From Adiantum capillus-veneris (taxonomy: Eukaryota > Streptophyta > Polypodiopsida > Polypodiales > Pteridaceae), in the NCBI GenBank assembly GCA_014529385.2, contig CM043967.1, positions 8,028,501 through 8,092,500 of the forward strand: a DNA stretch of 64,000 nucleotides, in the 5' to 3' direction. Positions within the stretch are counted from its first letter, which is position 1. Each line of letters starts with the position of its first letter. The notes below the pieces were generated by a model, which saw only the letters and a program-made list of their open reading frames with translations, was not told where the DNA came from and searched no databases. Made by a program: the position numbers and the translations under genes. Below are positions 57,341-64,000 of the stretch, piece after piece.

Positions 57341-58530
57341 CCTCTTAACAACAAAAAGAAAGCAACGGTAAATGCCAAGGTCACAGTTTTGAAGAACACT
57401 ATCTGGAAGAAGAAGACTTCATCAACCATTGCTTCAACATCAATACCTGTCTCATCAAGCGACCACAATTTGCTACCAAGGAATGAAGAGCAGATATATG
57501 CCAATGTATTGGACAACATGGCATCTCAAATAGAAACTAATGAGAAAGGCCTAAATATCAAAAGAATATGGAATTGGATTTCAGGCCGTGATCAGGTAAG
57601 TCCAAGTCACCATTAAACTTACATGGCATAAGAGTCTAGAGTCGGGCAGCTAAGCCACTAAATGAGCAAAGTGTCGTACCCAAGCTTCAAGTTAATATTT
57701 TTCTGTGGTCTATGAGTCTAGCTATTAGGTATAAGCTCAAGCTGGAGAGTTGAGCATACATAAAGTCATGTCGCTCATGCTAGAAGAGGTGAGCATAAGA
57801 GTCAAAGTCCATATAATATATAAGGTGGAGAAGGCGGAGTAGTCCAAAACAAAAACACTCACGCACTTGACACAGTGAGGAAGAGTGAAAAACCTCGACA
57901 ACGAAAACCCTTCTTGTGAGTAGTGAAAGCTTTTGAAGCACTCATGCTATATGTTCTGCTTGCTACACTAACTCCATGAAGAACCCATCAATACTCTTCT
58001 CTCGCACCGCATCTTGTTTAACACGCATAACTTTGTGCAAGCATATAGATGTCCCATCATTGGACATATGCATTAGGCACTCTTTTTTATTCCACCCATG
58101 CACTTACACAAACAAATGACGATGACCAAGCGGAAACAGGTTTTATGAGCCTTTGCTCAACAACAATGACACTGACTTCAAGCCCATACTAGTAGCCATA
58201 TGGCCATATGTACTTTAACTCAGCATAACTCTATAACATCAGAACCTAAGTACATATAGCCTCACATTTAATTATGACTAAAGACATTTTTTCCCACTGG
58301 GTTTTTCCCTTTAGTCTTATCCAGGTATCCAAGACCTTCATTTTGTATATAGGCTATACTTTACTTTTACTCTTTTATTTTTTTTTATAACAACAAACGC
58401 AAGAAGAACCACGATATCCCCACACTACTAATTGCAAATCTATTGACAAGACAAAAGGGAGACGCCAAAAAACAGCTTGACAAAGCTTCAAGTCAACCAC
58501 AGGAAAAGCAAATACTAGAGCTACAATGAC
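57341..58530 (+). other. Element B 3' region, non-coding
   Basis: Between the repeat protein and the resuming satellite. One frame continues to 57616 with no domain, followed by low-content sequence. No RT or integrase motif, and no copy of the 5' LTR. Probably the residual 3' untranslated part of the element with the 3' LTR removed. Confidence 0.5.
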
Positions 58531-61500
58531 AACGACCACTTGTCCAAGCTAGGGTTGATTGAAACATGGAGAGAAGCAAAGGTCCACCACTTGTCCAAGC
58601 TAGGGTCGATTGAAACATGGAGAGAAGGATGCTCCACCATTTGTCCAAAATAGGCTCCATTGAAACATGAAGAGATGCAAGCTGCACCATGTCTCCGAAA
58701 TGCTAGGCTCCACTGAAATACCTTAAACCCACGATATTTTGTATATCTGGGGTTTAAATTCAAGGTCCACCACTTGTCCAACCTATTATCCCAAGTAGCA
58801 TGAGTGGTTTAGTCTCAAGATTCACCACTTTTCCACTCCATATCATTATATTAAGAAGATCTAAGTGTTAAGGTCCACCACCTATAAGGCTATATCTTAA
58901 ATGGTATTATTTCCCACGACCTGGAATACACATGATAGGTTTTACATAGGGGTTTGGTTAGAAGGTTCACCACTTGTCCAAGCTAACTCTATTGAAACAT
59001 AAAGAGAAGAAAAGTTCCACCACTTGTCCTGGCTAGGGTCCATGTAAACATGGAGAGAAGGATGATCCACCATTTGTCGAAGATAGGCTTCATTAGAACG
59101 TGAAGAGAAGGAACTTGCACCATGTCTCCAAGATGCTAGGATCGATTGAAATACCTTAAACCCACGATATTTCATACATGGGGGGTTTACATTCAAGGTC
59201 CACCACTTGTCCAACCTATTATCACTAGTAGCATGAGTGGTTTGGTCTCAAGATTCACCACTTTTCCACTCTATGTCAATATATTAACAAGATCTGGGTG
59301 TTAAGGTCCACCACTTGTCCAATCTATAAGGCTATATCTTAAAGGGTATTCTTTCTCACCACTTGGAATGACCATGATAGGTTTTACATGGGGGTTTGGT
59401 TCCAAGGACCACCACTTGTCCAAGCTAACTCTATTGAAACATAGAGAGAAGCAAAGCTCCACCACTTCTCCAAGCTAGGGTCCATTGAAACATGGAGAGA
59501 AGGATGCTCCACCATTTATCCAAGATAGGCTCCATTGAAACATGAAGAGAAGCAAGCTGCACCATGTTTCCAAGATGCTAGGCTCCATGGAAATACCTTA
59601 AACCCATGATATTTTGTACATGGGGGGTTTACATTCAAGTTCGACCACTTGTCCAACCTATTATCCCTAGTAGCATGAGTGGTTTGGCCTCAAGATTCAC
59701 CACTTTTTCACTCTATGTCATTATATTAAGAAGATCTGGGTGTTAAGGTCTACCACTTGTCCAGCCTATAAGGCTATATCTTAAAGGGTATTCTTTCTCT
59801 CCACTTGGAGTGACCATGATAGGTTTTACACAGGGGTTTGGCTCCAAGGTCCACCACTTGTCCAAGCTAGCTCTATTGAAACATAGAGAGAAGCAAAGGT
59901 CCACCACTTGTCCAACCTAGGCTCCATTGAAACATGGAGAGAAGGATGCTCCACCATTTGTCCAAGATAGGCTCCATGGAAACATGAAGAGAAGCAAGCT
60001 ACACCATGTCTCCAAGATGTTAGGCTGCATTGAAATACCTTAAACCCATGAAATTTCGTACATGGGGGGTTTACATTCAAGGTCCACCACTTGTCCAACC
60101 TATTATCCTTAGTAGCATGAGTGGTTTGGTCTCAATATTCACCACATTTTCACTCTATGTTATTATATTAAGAAGATCTGGGTTTTAAGGTCCACCACTT
60201 GTACAACCTATAAGACTATATCTTAAACGGTATTCTTTCTCACCATTTGGAATGACCATCATATGTTACATGGGGGTTTGGTTCCAAGGTCCACCACTGT
60301 CCAAGCTAGGCTCCATTGAAACATGCAGAGAAGGATGATCCACCATTTGTGGAAGATAGGCTTCATTGAAACATGAAAAGAAGCCATCTCCACCATGTCT
60401 CCAAGATGCTAGGATCCATTGAAATACCTTAAACCCACCATATTTTTTACATGTGGGGTTTAAAGTCAAGATCAACCACTTGTCCAAGCTAGTATCTCTA
60501 GTAGCATGAGTGGTTTGGTCTCAAGATTCACCACTTTTCCACTCTATGTCACTATATTAAGAAGATCTGGGTGTTAAGGTCCACCACTTGTCCAACCTAT
60601 AAGGCTATATCTTACGGGGTATTTTTTCTCGCCACTTGGAGTGACCATGATAGGTTTTACATAGGGGTTTGGTTCCAAGGTCCACCACTTGTCCAAGCTA
60701 ACTCTATTGAAACATAGAGAGAAGCAAAGGTCCACCACTTGTCCAAGCTAGGGTCCATTGAAACATGGAGAGAAGGATGCTCCACCATTTGTCCAAGATA
60801 GGATCCATTGAAACATGAAGAGAAGCAAGCTGCACCATGTCTACAAGATGCTAGGCTGCATTAAAATACCTTAAACCCACTATATTTTGTAAATGTGGCG
60901 TTTAAATTCAAGGTCAATCACTTTTCCTGGCTATTATCCCTAGTAGCATGAGTGGTTTGGTCTCAGGATTCACCACTTTTCCACTCTATGTCATTATATT
61001 AAGAAGATCTGGGTGTTAAATTCCACCCCTTGTCCAACCTATAAGGCTATATCTTAAAGCGTATTCTTTATCGCCACTTGGAGTGACCATGATAGGTTTT
61101 ACATGGGGGTTTGATTCCAAGGTCCACCACTTGTCCAATCTAACTCTATAGAAACATAGAGAGAAGCAAAGATCTACCACTTCTCCAAGCTAGGCTCCAT
61201 TGAAACATGGAGAGAAGGATGCTCCACCATTTGTCCAAGATAGGCTCCATTGAAACATGAAGAGAAGCAACCTCCACCATGTCTCCAAGATGCTAGGATC
61301 CATTGAAATACCTTAAACCCACGATATTTTGTACATGTGGGGCTTCAACCACTTGTCCAAGCTAGTATCCCTAGTAGCATGAGTGGTTTGGTCTCAAGAT
61401 TCACCACTTTTTCACTCTATGTCACTATATTAAGAAGATCTGGGTGTTAAGGTCCACCACTTGTCCAACCTATAAGGCTATATCTTAAAGGGTATTCTTT

Positions 61501-64000
61501 CTCGTCGCCACTTGGAGTGACCATGATAGGTTTTACATGGGGATTTGATTCCAAGGTCCAGCACTTGTCCAAGCAAACTCTATTGAAACATAGAGAAGAG
61601 CAAAGGTTCACCACTTGTCCAAGCTAAGCTCCATTGAAACATGGAGAGAAGTGTTCTCCACCATTTGTCCAAGATGGGCTCCATTGAAACATGAAGAGAA
61701 GAAAGCTGCACCATGTCTCCAAAATGCTAGGCTCCATTGAAATACCTTAAACCCATGATATTTCGTACATGGGGGGTTTACATTCAAGGTCCACCACTTG
61801 TCTAACCTATTATCCTTAGTAGCATGAGTGGTTTGGTCTCAAGATTCACCACTTTTCCACTCTATGTCATTATATTCAGAAGATCTGGGTTTTAAGGTCG
61901 ACCACGTGTCCAACCTATAAGGCTATATCTTAAAGGGTATTCTTTCTCACTACTTGGAATGACCATGATATGTTTTACATGGGGGTTTGGTTCCAAGGTC
62001 CACCACTTGTCCAACAACTCTATTGAAACATAGAGAGAAGGAAAGTTCCACCACTTGTCCAGGCTAGGGTCCATGTAAACATGGAGAGAAGGATGATCCA
62101 CCATTTGTCGAAGATAGGCTTCATTACAACATGAAGAGAAGCAAGTTGCACCATGTCTCCAAGATGCTAGGATCGATTGAAATACCTTAAACCCACGATA
62201 TTTTTTACATCTGGGGCTTAAATTCAAGTTCAACCATTTGTCCAAGCTATTACCCCTAGTAGCATGAATGGTTTGGTCTCAAGATTCACCACTTTTCCAC
62301 TCTATGTCACTATATTAAGAAGATCTGGGTGTTAAGATCCACAACTTGTCCAACCTATAAGGCTATATCTTAAAGGTTATTCGTTCTCGCCACTTGGAGT
62401 GACCATGCTAGGTTTTACATAGGGGTTTGGTTCCAAGGTCCACCACTTCTCCAAGCTAACTCTATTGAGACATACAGAGAAGCAAAGGTCCACCTCTTGT
62501 CCAAGCTAGGGTCCATTGAAACATGGAGAGAAGGATGCTCCACCATTTGTCCAAGATAGGCTCCATTGAAACATGAAGAGAAGCAAGATGCACCATGTAT
62601 CCAAGATGCTAGGCTCCACTGAAATACCTTAAACCCATGATATTTCGTACATGGGGGGTTTACATTCAAGGTCCACCACTTGTCCAACCTATTAACCTTA
62701 GTAGCATGAGTGGTTTGGTGTCAATATTCACCACTTTTCCTTTCTATGTCATTATATTAAGAAGATCTGGGTTTTAAGGTCCACCACTTGTCCAACCTAT
62801 AAGGCTATATCTTAAAGAGTATTCTTTCTCACCATTTGGAATGACCATGATATGTTTCATGGGGGTTTGGTTCCACGGTCCACCACTTGTCCAAGCTAGG
62901 CTCCATTGAAACATGCAGAGAAGGATGATCCACCATTTGTGGAAGATAGGCTTCATTGAAACATGAAAAGAAGCAAGCTGGACCATGTCTCCAAGATGCT
63001 AGGATCCATTGAAATACCTTAAACCCACGATATTTTTTACATGTGGGGTTTAAAGTCAAGGTCCACCACTTGTCCAAGCTAACTCTATTGAAACATAGGG
63101 AGAAACAAAGGTCCACCACTTCTCCAAGCTAGGCTCCATTGAAACATGGAGAGAAGGATGCTCCACCATTTGTCCAAGATAGGATCCATTGAAACATGAA
63201 GAGAAGCAAGATCTTACCACTTGGAGTGACCATGATAGGTTTTACATGCGGGTTTGGTTCCAAGGTCCACCACTTGTCCAAGCTAGGGTCCATTGAAACA
63301 TGGAGAGAAGGATGCTCCGCCATTTGTCCAAGATAGGCTCCATTGAAACATGAAGAGAAGCAAGCTGCACCATGTCTCTAAGATGCTAGGCTCAATGGAA
63401 ATACCTTAAACCCATGATATTTTGTACATGGGGGGGTTTACATTCAAGTTCCACCACTTGTCCAACCTATTATCGCTAGTATCATGAGTAAGATTCACCA
63501 TGTTTCCACTCTATGTCATTATAATAAGAAGATGTGGGTGTTAAGACTTGTCTAACCTATAAGGCTATATCTTAAAGGGTATTCTTTCTTGCCACTTGGA
63601 GTGACCATGATAGGTTTTACATGGGGGTTGGGTTCCAAGTTCAACCTCTTGTCCAAGCGAACTCTATTGAAACATAGAGAGAAGCAAAGATCCACCACTT
63701 GTCCAAGCTAGGGTCCATTGAAACATGGAGAGAAGGATGCTCCACCATTTGTCCAAGATAGGCTCCATTGAAACATGAAGAGAAGGAAGTTGCACCATGT
63801 CCCCAAGATGCTAGGCTCCATTGAAATACCTTAAACCCACGATATTTTGTACATGGGGGGTTTACATTCAAGATCCACCACTTGTCCAACCTATTATCTC
63901 TAGTAGCATTAGTGGTTTGGTCTCAAGATTCACTACTTTTCCACTCTATGTCATTATATTAAGAAGATTTGGGTGTTAATGTCCACCACTTGTCCAACCT
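58530..64000. repeat. Satellite block S5 (CCACCACTTGTCCAAGCTA orientation), continuing off the window
   Basis: Continues S4 after element B: GATAGGTTTTACAT(A/G)GGGG, TAAGAAGATCTGGGTGTTAAGG and CATGAGTGGTTTGGTCTCAAG recur at 440-450 bp intervals. One unit near 63200 is rearranged: subrepeats of two higher-order registers join, shortening it. Frames of 60-117 codons on the minus strand (MDKWWTLNVNPPC...) come from the repeat itself. Confidence 0.95.

Larger units (their letters stand above)
48064..58530 (+). mobile_element. LTR element B: LTR, leader, gag and protease region, no polymerase
   Basis: Inserted in the satellite: TCCAAGGTCCAC is followed by the LTR start, and the array resumes at about 58530 (CCACTTGTCCAAGCTAGGG). 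It has a 5' LTR, a tRNA-Asp-type primer site, a leader of about 2.6 kb with periodic palindromes, gag, and two protease-like regions. No RT, RNase H or integrase and no 3' LTR were found, so it is a large deletion derivative or a non-autonomous family that depends on helper enzymes. A short piece of the same family lies at 17940-18433. Confidence 0.8.

Noticed and set aside
57341-58530. 3' LTR of element B
   Set aside because: The sequence before the satellite does not resemble 48064-49181 and does not end in GCTAACA.
58521-64000. Repeated minus-strand frames of 60-117 codons (MDKWWTLNVNPPC and similar) in the satellite
   Set aside because: They repeat only because the satellite unit repeats, unit length is not a multiple of three, and stops fall at the unit boundary. 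No start context or conservation above the DNA level.

Overview
The window is nuclear DNA of a land plant with a large, repeat-rich genome. It holds several decayed plant-type Ty3/Gypsy LTR retrotransposons (one with a chromodomain), MITE-like elements, a complex satellite filling roughly a third of the window, and a few intron-containing, broken gene copies on the minus strand. No rRNA, tRNA, CRISPR array or prokaryotic gene organisation was seen. The species cannot be fixed from the sequence; a fern, lycophyte or gymnosperm-like genome is a guess from the amount of old LTR elements and the satellite-filled introns.

Layout. 1-2.9 kb: AT-rich DNA with a hairpin and a minisatellite, no convincing gene. 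3.0-5.56 kb: the 5' LTR, tRNA-Asp-type primer site and leader of a minus-strand LTR element (A). 5.64-13.9 kb: a plus-strand Ty3/Gypsy element (E1) with protease remnant, RT, RNase H, integrase, about 4 kb of extra coding sequence after integrase, and a 3' LTR. 14.3-15.4 kb: a 150-bp MITE-like element and a long AC/GA microsatellite. 15.44-17.94 kb: a 5'-truncated chromovirus pol (C1). 17.94-18.43 kb: a protease-region fragment of element family B. 18.43-26.06 kb: a chromovirus (C2) with full 5' LTR, primer site, gag, pol, chromodomain remnant and truncated 3' LTR.

26.3-48.06 and 58.5-64 kb: a satellite of about 442 bp per higher-order unit, built from degenerate subrepeats of about 55 bp. 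It runs in one orientation left of about 35 kb and in the opposite orientation right of about 37 kb. Between and inside the arrays lie minus-strand gene remnants: two FCP1-like (NLI/CTD-phosphatase family) copies (28.8-29.5 and 35.8-37.0 kb), a SET-domain exon (37.65-38.22 kb) and a two-exon gene (40.8-43.5 kb) that reads as a ParB/sulfiredoxin-like domain joined to a beta-class amino-methyltransferase-like domain with a lost catalytic motif. Two MITEs of one family sit in the same satellite motif. 48.06-58.53 kb: element B, inserted in the satellite, with 5' LTR, tRNA-Asp primer site, a leader with a nearly invariant 16-22 bp palindrome every ~299 bp, a Gag with several zinc knuckles, two protease-like domains and an unusual repeat protein, but no RT, integrase or 3' LTR found.

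Almost every coding region is broken. Most premature stops are TAG, TGA or TAA where CAG, CGA or CAA would fit, as expected of long-methylated, silenced DNA. The most interesting items are the ParB-methyltransferase-like gene, the periodic leader palindromes (with a parallel but different palindrome in element A), the satellite-embedded gene cluster and the same-site MITE insertions.
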